A DNA stretch of 28,859 bases from JBBREP01 sp038202885 (GTDB lineage Bacteria; Actinomycetota; Acidimicrobiia; IMCC26256; PALSA-610). The position numbers and the translations under genes were made by a program. Where the stretch lies: the NCBI GenBank assembly GCA_038202885.1, contig JBBREP010000044.1, forward strand, positions 1 to 28,859, read 5' to 3'. This document shows, in pieces, positions 16,786 through 23,914 of the stretch (its first letter is position 1; each line of letters opens with the position of its first letter). The notes under the pieces were generated by a model. That model had not been told where the DNA came from. It saw only the letters and a program-made list of their open reading frames with translations, and did no database searches.

Positions 16786-16921
16786 GAGGCAAGGCATGCT
16801 AATGACACGGCTTTGACACTCATCCACAACGGACAAGCTGGGCAGGGCGAGCATCGCGGCGTCGTCGTGAGAATTGCCTGAGCTGCATGTCAGGCTCCAG
16901 AGCCCGACGAGTAGCAGGACG

Positions 16922-17608
16922 TTAGGGCTCGGTTCTTTCCGTGCCTGGTCTGCTTGGGATGGCGACGATGACGACGTTGTCCTGGTAGTGGCGGGTGGTG
17001 CTGTTGAAGGCGCCGCCGCATGTGATGAGTGCGAGTCGTGGTGGTCCGGCTCGGCTGAAGAGCTCGGCGGGGAGTTCGTCCTTGGGGATTTGTTGTCGTC
17101 CGGTGACGCGAAAGTCGCGTGGACCCAGCCCTGTGTAGTCGACGGTGATGCGGTCGCCGGGTGCGAGCCGTCCGAGGCGCCAGAAGATTCCGGGCCTGCC
17201 GTCGCCGTCGACATGGCCGACGAGTACTGCGGACCCGGTTTGGCCGGGACTTGGTCCGAGCCGGTACCAGCCGACGTGATCGATGTCAGGGATGTGGAGG
17301 CTGTTGGTCCCGGGTTCGACACCGACGGCGACGATCGGCGCATCGACGCCGATTCCCGGGATCGTGATTCGCGTGGGGAGCGGCGGGCTCGGGACTGTGG
17401 TCGCGGTCGGAAACCTCGCGGGTGCATCGGTGAGCGATGGACCGTGTGCGGGAGTCGCTGCAGTCGGCATTGTCGTGGCGGGGGGTGCGATCGTGCCGAT
17501 CGTGGTGATGCGAGACGCGTGTGGGGAGCCGACGATCAGCGCGGCAGCGATGGAGATCGCGGCGACGACACTGAACGCGCCGACAGCGATCGCGAGCCGT
17601 CGTCTCAT
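16922..17608 (-). CDS. Class F sortase
   Basis: This protein has 228 residues from the ATG at 17608 (MRRRLAIAVGAFSVV). An Arg-rich start and membrane helix (~4-27) anchor it, followed by a Pro/Thr-rich stalk and the sortase domain (~78-218). Catalytic residues are His132 (AVLVGHVDG), Cys197 (LALITCGGAFN) and Arg206 (RHYQDNVVIVA), in the arrangement of actinobacterial class F enzymes. It should cleave a sorting signal on a membrane-tethered substrate and transfer it to the wall. A GTG at 17668 overlapping the DUF4397 stop (GTGA) would add 20 residues and couple translation. I prefer 17608 because a perfect 14-bp inverted repeat fills the intervening sequence. The DUF4397 gene just upstream probably encodes its substrate. 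Confidence 0.88.
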   Translation of the reverse strand: MRRRLAIAVGAFSVVAAISIAAALIVGSPHASRITTIGTIAPPATTMPTAATPAHGPSLTDAPARFPTATTVPSPPLPTRITIPGIGVDAPIVAVGVEPGTNSLHIPDIDHVGWYRLGPSPGQTGSAVLVGHVDGDGRPGIFWRLGRLAPGDRITVDYTGLGPRDFRVTGRQQIPKDELPAELFSRAGPPRLALITCGGAFNSTTRHYQDNVVIVAIPSRPGTERTEP

Positions 17609-17620
17609 CTCAGTACCACC

Positions 17621-17653
17621 GGAGGGTGGAGGAACCTGATTCCTCCACCCTCC
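17621..17653 (-). terminator. Perfect 14-bp hairpin between DUF4397 and sortase genes
   Basis: GGAGGGTGGAGGAA (17621-17634) is exactly complementary to TTCCTCCACCCTCC (17640-17653), with a 5-base loop. It starts 12 bases after the DUF4397 stop and ends 12 bases before the sortase ATG. There is no T-tract. It may attenuate read-through so that substrate is made in excess over enzyme, or stabilise the upstream mRNA. Its GGAGG sequences could also sequester a ribosome-binding site. Confidence 0.6.
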
Positions 17654-17664
17654 CATCGCGGGGT

Positions 17665-18498
17665 TCACGCGTGTGCGCGTGAACGGATCAGCACGATGCC
17701 TGAGCCCAGGATCCCCGCGGCTGCGACGAGCAAGCCGACGAGCGCAAAGGCTGGGATGCCACGGTTGTGGTCGAGGAGTCCCGATGTGCCGGTCTGCGCG
17801 GCCATAGGTGTGGCAGCAAGCGGGATCTGTTGGGTGACGACGCCGAGCGTGCTCGCGCTCTGACCCGCTGCGGGAGCACCGATCGCGTAGACGACCGTGG
17901 CCATGCCTGCGGTGACGGGCACATCGGCTGGCCCGATGAGCGCCGGTGTGGTGGTGCCGGTCGCGACGACCGACGCACTGATCGTGCCGGCGGGAAGGTC
18001 GGCCTTGTCTTCTTTGCCGTTCACGAGGTTCGTGAATGCGGGGCTCCCGTTGGCGAGAACGTCAACGGCGGGTGCTGCGGCGGTGTGGGCAACGGCAAGG
18101 CGGCCCTGCCCGGCCGGTGCAGCTGAGACGTCGTTCACGAACGTGAACAGTTTCGGCTTCCCTGCCGCGTCGAGACCCGCGACGAGGCTGGCGTTCGCGC
18201 CGGCGGGCAAGTCGACGCTCGTGTCGATTACCGCGCTCGCCGAAGCGGGGTTGTCGCCGGCCTTGAAGATCTTGATCGCATAGGAACCGGCCGGGAGGGA
18301 AAGCGGTCCCGCAACTTTGCCGGGTGCGAAGTTCGGGAGGGTCTTGGTGCCGTTCACGTAGACGTCGACGGAAACGCCTGGTACACCGTGCACGACATAT
18401 ACGGTGCCGTCACTGGCAGCAGCACCGGCGGGGCTGGCGACTGCCAGTCCTGCGAGCACGCTGACGCCGAACAGCGCAGCTACGAGCTTCTTGAACAT
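17665..18498 (-). CDS. DUF4397 cell-surface protein with sortase-type tail
   Basis: This is a 277-residue protein with a clear GAGGAGAA ribosome-binding site before the ATG at 18498. A signal peptide (MFKKLVAALFGVSVLAGLAV, cleavage near ASPAGAAA) is followed by a DUF4397 domain: VYVVHGVPGVSVDVYVNG, LSLPAGSYAIKIFKAGD, and a second half beginning RLAVAHTAAAPAVDVLANG. The C-terminus has a cell-wall-sorting layout: AAQTG (233-237), a spacer, a hydrophobic segment from ~248 (IPAFALVGLLVAAAGIL) and the basic tail RSRAHA. AAQTG resembles the LAxTG class rather than canonical LPxTG. The class F sortase gene immediately downstream is the likely dedicated anchoring enzyme. Divergently upstream is an ECF sigma factor that may control both. 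The ligand or function of DUF4397 is unknown. Confidence 0.85.
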   Translation of the reverse strand: MFKKLVAALFGVSVLAGLAVASPAGAAASDGTVYVVHGVPGVSVDVYVNGTKTLPNFAPGKVAGPLSLPAGSYAIKIFKAGDNPASASAVIDTSVDLPAGANASLVAGLDAAGKPKLFTFVNDVSAAPAGQGRLAVAHTAAAPAVDVLANGSPAFTNLVNGKEDKADLPAGTISASVVATGTTTPALIGPADVPVTAGMATVVYAIGAPAAGQSASTLGVVTQQIPLAATPMAAQTGTSGLLDHNRGIPAFALVGLLVAAAGILGSGIVLIRSRAHA

Positions 18499-18785
18499 GG
18501 GAACGGTTCTCCTCGTTCTCGGGGGCGGGTCCGCCCTGAAGGTCGATCAACTGTCGACCGCCCCGTCTACGGAGGCGGCATCCGAATGGACGGGTGGATC
18601 GCAGACCTTCTTGGGTCGCCGTCCACTTTCGGTGTCCGTGGCGTAGGCGAGTTGTGTGGCACTCGGCCTGAACTGCGGCTCGACCAGGAGCCAGAAGGGT
18701 AAGAACAACTCACGGGCGAGCGCGCCTCCACTCGTTTCGGTGTTCGGCGTAGGTTGGTCCACACACGGTCGGACCAGGTGGAGCT
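18499..18785. promoter_or_regulatory. Divergent promoter region, DUF4397/sortase and ECF sigma genes
   Basis: This 287-bp stretch separates two divergently transcribed units and must hold both promoters. The sigma gene has an AGGTGGAG ribosome-binding box just before its GTG, and the DUF4397 gene has GAGGAGAA. I could not identify a repeated ECF -35/-10 pair on the two sides by eye. CGTAGGTTG at 18748-18756 lies 29 bases before the sigma start and is a weak -10 candidate. No gene is visible in it. Confidence 0.45.
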
Positions 18786-19361
18786 GTGCCGAGAGACGAG
18801 ATCAGCGAGGCTGACGACGGTGCGCTCGTTGCCGCGATCACTCGCCACGACGAGGCGGCGATGGCCGAGGCCGTCCGACGTCATCGCGGGCCGGTGCTCG
18901 CGTTCGCGCGCCGGCTCGTCGGTGACAGCAGCCGCGCTGAGGAGATTTCCCAGGAGGTGTTCTTGCGGCTTTGGGAACGGGCCTCGCGCTTCGATGAGCA
19001 GCGCGGGTCGCTGCGTGCGTTCCTCCTCGCGATTACCCATGGGCGAGCGCTCGATGTCATCCGATCTGATTCCGCGCGTCGGATGCGCGAGAAGCGCGAC
19101 GCGATCCGGACAACCCCTACCGAAGCCGGTGTAGAGCGAGAGGTCGTTGCGCGGAGCGTCGCCGAAGCCGTCCACCACGCGCTGTCACAGCTTCCCGACA
19201 ACGAGCGACGGTCAGTCGAACTGGCCTACTTCGGGGGTCACAGTTATCGGACGGTCGCGCAGATGCTCAACGAGCCGGAGGGCACAATCAAAGGCAGGAT
19301 CCGCACCGGCTTGGGGAGGCTTCGCGCGGAACTCGCGGCCCAAGACCTTCGAGGTCCCTGA
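18786..19361 (+). CDS. ECF-family RNA polymerase sigma factor
   Basis: This protein has 191 residues from the GTG at 18786, chosen for its AGGTGGAG box. Sigma-70 region 2 (~15-90) shows AVRRHRGPVLAFARRLVGD, AEEISQEVFLRLWERASRFD and GSLRAFLLAITHGRALDVIR. Region 4 (~130-185) shows ALSQLPDNERRSVELAYFGG and HSYRTVAQMLNEPEGTIKGR, the HTH that reads the -35 element. The region 2-4 layout is complete and resembles the SigK/ECF19-like type. No anti-sigma factor gene follows: only 27 bases separate it from the convergent cobalamin-protein gene. Release from inhibition must therefore be encoded elsewhere, or regulation is transcriptional. Its divergent position suggests it drives the DUF4397-sortase pair and itself. 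Confidence 0.92.
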   Translation: MPRDEISEADDGALVAAITRHDEAAMAEAVRRHRGPVLAFARRLVGDSSRAEEISQEVFLRLWERASRFDEQRGSLRAFLLAITHGRALDVIRSDSARRMREKRDAIRTTPTEAGVEREVVARSVAEAVHHALSQLPDNERRSVELAYFGGHSYRTVAQMLNEPEGTIKGRIRTGLGRLRAELAAQDLRGP

Positions 19362-19388
19362 TACGCGAACGCCTGTGAGCCCGGGGTT

Positions 19389-20378
19389 TCAGTTGAGCGC
19401 CCCACGCAACGCGGTGCCTGCTCGTTGCAGTTCGCCGTTCATCGCGTCGGCGAGTGCTGCTAGCGCAGTAGTGACGTGAGCGCGCTCGAACCCGTGGGCC
19501 GGGCCGGTGTCGAGAAGCCACTGCACATGCTCATCGATCAGGTTGGCTTCCTCGATGAGCAGCGCACTTTCGACGACCTGGAGGACGCGCTGTAGTTCTT
19601 CGCCAAGGACGGGCGCTGCGGTGTCACCGTTCCTGGTCGCTTCGATCGCGGCAGCGACGAGCGCGTGACGCCGATGGACGAACGCTGCGTGTTCGGGAAC
19701 CGGGCGGGGCGCTTCGGCCAGGTGGCTCGGTGGCGACAGCGCCCACGATCGCAGGACCCGGACTGCGTCGCCCGGCACGTGTGCGAGCGCGTCGAGACCG
19801 AGCCGCACTGCGCGATCGGTTGTCGGCAGCGCCCGGCCGCCGCCCACAACGGGTATGGCGAGATCGTGCGCCACCTCGACCGAGCGAGCCACGCCGACAA
19901 GGGCGGTCGGCATCGAACAACTCAGGGCGAGCGCAAGGGGCCGTTGCATTTCCAGACATTCTCCGAGATCCGCGGCGGGTACCGACGCGCCGAGATACAT
20001 CACGCGGTAGCCGTCGAGTGCGAGCGCGCTCGCGACCACCCGACCACCCAACGCATGGGCATCGTGCTCGGCACTCGACACCACCACCGCCGGACCCTGC
20101 GGGCTCTCGGCGATCGCGCCGAGCCTCACCAGCAGATCCTCGACCGCCGCGCTCGCTGCATGCTCCTCGGCAATCCCGAGATCGCCCGCAGCCCAGCGAC
20201 GGCCCAAATCTGCTTGCACCGGACTGAGCACGTCGACCGCGATCTCGTCGAAGGGCATTCCCTCGGCAAGCAGCTCGACCGCGAGCCGGTAGGCGAGCGG
20301 AACGTCGCCGCTGACGAGAGCAGCCAGCATCGCAAGACGCTCGTCGCCTGCCTCGGGATGGTCGGAATCGATACTCAT
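19389..20378 (-). CDS. Stand-alone cobalamin-binding protein with CarH-type photosensor signature
   Basis: This is a 329-residue protein; the ATG at 20378 is chosen because GGAGATC precedes it and the B12 cap domain follows directly. A four-helix B12-binding cap (~10-90) contains Trp62-x9-Glu72-His73 (RRWAAGDLGIAEEHAAS), the Wx9EH signature of AdoCbl photoreceptors. The Rossmann-like B12 domain (~95-212) has D106-x-H108-x-x-G111 (EHDAHALGG), where His108 is the lower cobalt ligand. The 35-residue spacing from His73 to His108 equals that of Thermus CarH (His142 to His177). Unlike CarH/LitR there is no N-terminal MerR DNA-binding domain. Instead a ~100-residue helical C-terminal region (VLGEELQRVLQVVESALLIE) follows, which I do not recognise and which may be an output or partner-binding domain. 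Light-dependent signalling is inferred. Heliorhodopsin is encoded divergently ~415 bases away. Confidence 0.82.
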   Translation of the reverse strand: MSIDSDHPEAGDERLAMLAALVSGDVPLAYRLAVELLAEGMPFDEIAVDVLSPVQADLGRRWAAGDLGIAEEHAASAAVEDLLVRLGAIAESPQGPAVVVSSAEHDAHALGGRVVASALALDGYRVMYLGASVPAADLGECLEMQRPLALALSCSMPTALVGVARSVEVAHDLAIPVVGGGRALPTTDRAVRLGLDALAHVPGDAVRVLRSWALSPPSHLAEAPRPVPEHAAFVHRRHALVAAAIEATRNGDTAAPVLGEELQRVLQVVESALLIEEANLIDEHVQWLLDTGPAHGFERAHVTTALAALADAMNGELQRAGTALRGALN

Positions 20379-20515
20379 CGAACGATCTCCAAGATGTCTC
20401 GCCGTCGATCCTACGTTGCGTGTGCCGCGAGCCGTCGCGTTGTGCGCCGACGGTGCCCGCGAGACGTCCGCCCGCAACGAACGGCATCAGTCACAACCGA
20501 CATCGTTGCGTTCCC

Positions 20516-20656
20516 GCGCATAGCTCGGGTGGCATCCGCGATCGTCACGCCACCGAGCACGACACGCGGCCGCCGCCACACGACTTCGAGTCGGGGTGGC
20601 CGCGGGTAGTCCCACACCGATTGCTGACTGGGCCCACGCTCGGCGCGCACGGGCAT
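20516..20656 (-). pseudogene. DUF427 gene, truncated N-terminal remnant
   Basis: From the ATG at 20656 the frame reads MPVRAERGPSQQSVWDYPRP and then PRLEVVWRRPRVVLGGVTIA-DATRAMR. This is the strongly conserved start of the DUF427 family (usual form ESVWDYPRPPR...VVFGGVTIADTTRALRVLETSHPP). Identity ends abruptly at ~20516, where the expected LETSHPPxYY segment is missing and the sequence becomes unrelated. Only about a third of a DUF427 domain is left. The remaining bases of this 415-bp intergenic stretch (20379-20515 and 20657-20793) hold no gene I can support, other than the promoters of the flanking genes. Confidence 0.72.
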
Positions 20657-20793
20657 GTTCGTGGAGCGACTCATGCAACTGCTACGGAGCGGCCCGCTCG
20701 GACGGATCATTTGCAACTCGGTGACCGGACAGGGTTCCGTGGTCGAAGCGACGTGCGCCCGTCCGTCGACGGCGTGTCTCCGTACCATGGGTC

Positions 20794-21591
20794 ATGACTG
20801 ACGTCAGCCCGGACGATCCTGACATGACCGACCAGTCGTCATCGCTGGCGATGCTCCGCCGCTACAACGTCTTTGCCGGAGGCCTGCATCTCGCCCAAGC
20901 AGTAGCCATCGTGACGTTGGCGAACAGTTTCTCGTTGCCCATACGCGCCACCTACATGACAGGTCCTCCCGGACCTGCCGTCGGCAGCCAAGCAGTCACG
21001 TTGTTCAACCTCAACTTCGCGTGGGCGATCGCCACATTCTTCGCGCTCTCGGCCTTGGCGCACTTCACTGTCGCCGGGCCCCGCTGGGCGTCCTACCAAA
21101 CCCTCCTCGACAAGTGCCGGAACCCATACCGGTGGCTCGAATACTCGCTGAGCTCGTCGATCATGATCGTGCTGATCGCCATGCTTGTCGGCATCAACGA
21201 CATCGCAGCGCTGCTGGCGTTGGTCGGTGCAAACGCTTCGATGATTGGGTTCGGATGGATGCAGGAACGCTATGAGGCGCCCGGTGCGGGCCTCGGCCCC
21301 TTCTGGATCGGCTGCCTCGCCGGCAGTATCCCGTGGATTGCGATCACGATCTACCTTGTCGGACCCGGCGCCGACCAACACGCCCCTGCGTTCGTGTACG
21401 GAATCTTCGTCTCGCTGTTTGTCTTCTTCAACTGCTTCGCGATCAACCAATGGTTGCAGTACAGGCAGGTCGGCAAGTGGAAGGACTACCTGATCGGAGA
21501 GCGCGCGTACATCACGTTGTCGCTCATCGCCAAGAGTCTTCTCGCGTGGCAGATCTTCGCCGCAACACTCACCGCGAGCGCAGGGAACTGA
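20794..21591 (+). CDS. Heliorhodopsin
   Basis: This protein has 265 residues from the ATG at 20794; an ATG at 20824 is a second possibility. Seven hydrophobic segments are evident. The diagnostic heliorhodopsin features are present: RWLEYSLSSSIMIVLIAML in helix 3 with the counterion Glu116, and TLSLIAKSLLAWQIFA in helix 7 with the retinal Schiff-base Lys247. His32 (GGLHLAQA) and His90 (SALAHFT) correspond to the two conserved cytoplasmic-side histidines. The Glu-to-Lys spacing of 131 fits known members (130-134). Heliorhodopsins bind all-trans retinal with an inverted membrane orientation, have long photocycles and are thought to be sensory or regulatory rather than pumps. No retinal-synthesis gene is in the window. 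No Shine-Dalgarno box is seen; TACCAT five bases upstream may be a leaderless -10. The CarH-like sensor is encoded divergently. Confidence 0.95.
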   Translation: MTDVSPDDPDMTDQSSSLAMLRRYNVFAGGLHLAQAVAIVTLANSFSLPIRATYMTGPPGPAVGSQAVTLFNLNFAWAIATFFALSALAHFTVAGPRWASYQTLLDKCRNPYRWLEYSLSSSIMIVLIAMLVGINDIAALLALVGANASMIGFGWMQERYEAPGAGLGPFWIGCLAGSIPWIAITIYLVGPGADQHAPAFVYGIFVSLFVFFNCFAINQWLQYRQVGKWKDYLIGERAYITLSLIAKSLLAWQIFAATLTASAGN

Positions 21592-21687
21592 CGGATCTTC
21601 CTCAGGACCTGTCCGGCGTCGACGGTGGGGACGGTGTCGGCGTGCGGTGAGGGTGAGGCATGACGAAGCCTCGGTCGGTCCGCCCCC

Positions 21688-21819
21688 ATGCACGCCGCCA
21701 AGGTCGGCGCCGTCCTGGGGGTCAGCGCTGGAACCGTGAGGAACACATTTCTTCGAGTCGGAATCGCGGCGCGATGCCGGGGCATCTCAGTGGAGTTCGC
21801 TTGGCTATTGATGTGCTGA
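21688..21819 (+). pseudogene. Short helix-turn-helix remnant
   Basis: A 43-codon frame begins MHAAKVGAVLGVSAGTVRNT and ends at the TGA at 21817. The part VGAVLGVSAGTVRNTFLRVGIAAR matches the pattern of a helix-turn-helix from recombinase or regulator proteins (VAxxLGVSxGTVRNxLxRxGI). Nothing like a remaining protein surrounds it. It is probably a leftover rather than a gene, and chance similarity is possible. Confidence 0.3.
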
Positions 21820-21824
21820 AACCG

Positions 21825-22460
21825 TCAGCGCGTTTCGGCGTGTTGGCTTGCGGGGCCGGTGGTGTTGTCATCGTGCGGTGCGTGGTCGCTGGCGATGGCT
21901 CCGAGCATTCGCTCGAACACGGCGCGCGCGCGGGCAGTCAGGTCGTCGACCGATTCACCGAGCTGGCGCGCGACGGCTTCCCGGTAGATCGCTACACCGA
22001 GGGATGCCGCGAGTGTGAGCAGGTGCACGGCGAGCACATCGACGTCGCCGTCGAGTTCGCCGGCGACCGGGAAATACGAGGCCGCGAGGTTTTCGGCGAA
22101 CGGGAGCGGAGCGAAATCGGGATCGTCATCGAGCGCGAGCAATGCGCCCAGCCGGACGTTCGGGTGGCTCATGACCCAGTCGAATACTGCGAGGCGCCGG
22201 CCTGCGAGCCCGCGCGCTTGGTACTCCTGCAGTGGTTCCGCCAGGCGCGCGGTTTCGCGATTGATCGCAGCGCGCAACAGGCCCTGGCGGGTGCCGAACA
22301 GGTGATAGATGTTCGCCGGCGTCACGCCTGCACGCTCGGCGACCTCGCTGAGATTCAATCCGGCGAGCACGCCCCCGTCAGCCATTCGCTCGAGTGCGGC
22401 GTCCATCAGCCGGTGACTCGCAGGTGCGGGCACTTCGTGCTCCGTTTGCCGTTGGCCCAT
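21825..22460 (-). CDS. TetR-family transcriptional repressor
   Basis: This is a 211-residue protein. The N-terminal HTH domain (~13-60) is typical: SHRLMDAALERMADGG, LNLSEVAERAGVTPANIYHLF, GTRQGLLRAAINRE. The C-terminal ligand-binding half (~70-200) is divergent, as in all TetR proteins. It is transcribed away from the hydrolase gene at 22555. The 94-base divergent gap carries the perfect palindrome ACTAATGA-t-TCATTAGT, which is the expected form of its operator. Autorepression and control of the hydrolase are inferred from this layout. The ligand is not predictable. Confidence 0.9.
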   Translation of the reverse strand: MGQRQTEHEVPAPASHRLMDAALERMADGGVLAGLNLSEVAERAGVTPANIYHLFGTRQGLLRAAINRETARLAEPLQEYQARGLAGRRLAVFDWVMSHPNVRLGALLALDDDPDFAPLPFAENLAASYFPVAGELDGDVDVLAVHLLTLAASLGVAIYREAVARQLGESVDDLTARARAVFERMLGAIASDHAPHDDNTTGPASQHAETR

Positions 22461-22499
22461 CGGGCCAGCCTCGCACGCCGCGGGTCCGCTTGACGAGTA

Positions 22500-22516
22500 A
22501 CTAATGATTCATTAGT
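22500..22516. promoter_or_regulatory. Probable TetR operator ACTAATGATTCATTAGT
   Basis: This is a perfect 8-bp inverted repeat around a single central base, in an AT-rich island within otherwise GC-rich DNA. It lies 40 bases upstream of the TetR gene start and 39 bases upstream of the hydrolase start. Outer GTA/TAC bases (22497-22499 and 22519-22521) extend the symmetry loosely. Confidence 0.75.
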
Positions 22517-22554
22517 ATCTACTTCCGACACATCATGCGATCAGGAGAGACTCG

Positions 22555-23760
22555 ATGGCGCGCAAGACACTCATCGCACTCGCGCTCAGCGCGTCGGTCC
22601 TTGTTGGCATCACCAATGGTGGCGCGCCGAGTGGTGCGAGCTCGGGGACGATCGCCCTTCCTGGGCGCACGGATCTGATCGTGCACCCGGCTGGTGTGGC
22701 CGACGTATCGAGGGACGGTTACACGTACCGCTACTTCGAGAACCGTGCGTACCCGTGCGCGATCAGCGGCTACCAAAGCTTCGCCATCGGTGTTGCGACC
22801 GGATCGTCGTTGAGCGCGGCCGCGCCGCTCTGGGTCAAGATGCACGGCGGTGGCCAAGGGTGGTTCGACGACCTGGGCAAGCCAAAGCCGAGCGCAGGGA
22901 ACAAGAGGCAGGAATCGCTGTCCCAACTCCTGGCCGCGTCCGACTCGGGCCTGACGAGGCTGATCCGGCGCTCGGGTGCGGGCTTTCGAGTGCTCCTCGT
23001 GTCGATGTGCAGTCACGACATCTACGCAGGTGTGAACTCGACCGACCCCCACAACCCGAATCTCGACGCCGCCGGCCTTCCTCGTACGACGAATGGACTC
23101 ATCTCGGTCAAGGCCGCGATCCAGTACACGCGCGCTGTTGTGCCGACGACGAAGTTCTTGCTTTACGGCACGAGCGCGGGCAGCGCCGGTGCGCTCAACG
23201 TCGGCTGGGGACTCCAACGCCAAGGGCTCGCGCCCGCCGGCCTCATCGCCGACTCGGGCCTCATCAACCAGGAAGCCGAACTCGCGCGCGTCGAGCAGGG
23301 CACGTGCGGATCGAAGGGCATGACGCTCGACTCGCTCACGCGCTCATCGGCACGCTGGGCTCCCGAGATCAGCGATCCCGCGAACCAACCGGACCTCCTG
23401 GTGTCCAATGGATCCCTCACGGTGCCGGTGTTCCACCTCTGGAACCTCGGCGACAGCAACACGTGCGGCAACACGCCGATGGTGTGCCCCCTTCGTGACG
23501 GCTCCACACCAACGCTCTGGTCGGCCACGTGCGGGCACACGCCACTGTCACTCGCCATCGCCGGACTCCCCGGGAGCCGTCACTCGGCAAGCCTCGGCGT
23601 GTGCGTGAACGCGTCGACCACCGACGGGAATCCCTGCGACAAGCACGTGGTCGGGCTTTCCAGGGCGAACCGCAGCGATCCCACGTATGCCCCGAATGCA
23701 CCGACTGACTTCATCCCCGTCATCCGCGACTGGGCGCTCGCTCGTCTCACCGACAGCTGA
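22555..23760 (+). CDS. Secreted pectin-acetylesterase-like alpha/beta hydrolase
   Basis: This is a 401-residue protein with AGGAGAGACTCG just before the ATG. A signal peptide (~1-29: MARKTLIALALSASVLVGIT) is followed by a mature domain rich in Cys (Cys68, 152, and several near the C-terminus, likely disulfides). The nucleophile is Ser207 in LLYGTSAGSAG (GxSxG), and the oxyanion-hole region is WVKMHGGGQGWFDD near 93-106. The layout resembles the pectinacetylesterase/NOTUM family, which deacylates polysaccharides or lipidated proteins. The Asp/His partners are probably in the LWNLGDSNTCGN region and a later His, but I cannot fix them by eye. The product acts outside the cell. Expression is likely controlled by the divergent TetR repressor. 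Confidence 0.75.
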   Translation: MARKTLIALALSASVLVGITNGGAPSGASSGTIALPGRTDLIVHPAGVADVSRDGYTYRYFENRAYPCAISGYQSFAIGVATGSSLSAAAPLWVKMHGGGQGWFDDLGKPKPSAGNKRQESLSQLLAASDSGLTRLIRRSGAGFRVLLVSMCSHDIYAGVNSTDPHNPNLDAAGLPRTTNGLISVKAAIQYTRAVVPTTKFLLYGTSAGSAGALNVGWGLQRQGLAPAGLIADSGLINQEAELARVEQGTCGSKGMTLDSLTRSSARWAPEISDPANQPDLLVSNGSLTVPVFHLWNLGDSNTCGNTPMVCPLRDGSTPTLWSATCGHTPLSLAIAGLPGSRHSASLGVCVNASTTDGNPCDKHVVGLSRANRSDPTYAPNAPTDFIPVIRDWALARLTDS

Positions 23761-23914
23761 CACGCCCATGTAATCCTCGGCGTCGTCGCGGTGGCGGGGC
23801 GCGATTCTTCGTAGGTTGATCGTCAGGCCCGGTCGGGCAGTAGTCGACTACACGACGGCGAGCGAGATCAGCCGCGAAGCGCTGCAAGGTTCGTCGACCC
23901 GCGGGATGGGTCGC

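Noticed and set aside
16876..16895. GCCTGA/TCAGGC hairpin between the convergent cyclase and sortase genes as a terminator
   Set aside because: The stem has only 6 bp with an 8-base loop and no T-tract, too weak to call in this GC content.
18748..18756. CGTAGGTTG before the ECF sigma gene, also present at 23810-23818, as a shared ECF promoter element
   Set aside because: No matching -35 element at a constant spacing could be seen, and the second copy does not precede an intact gene.
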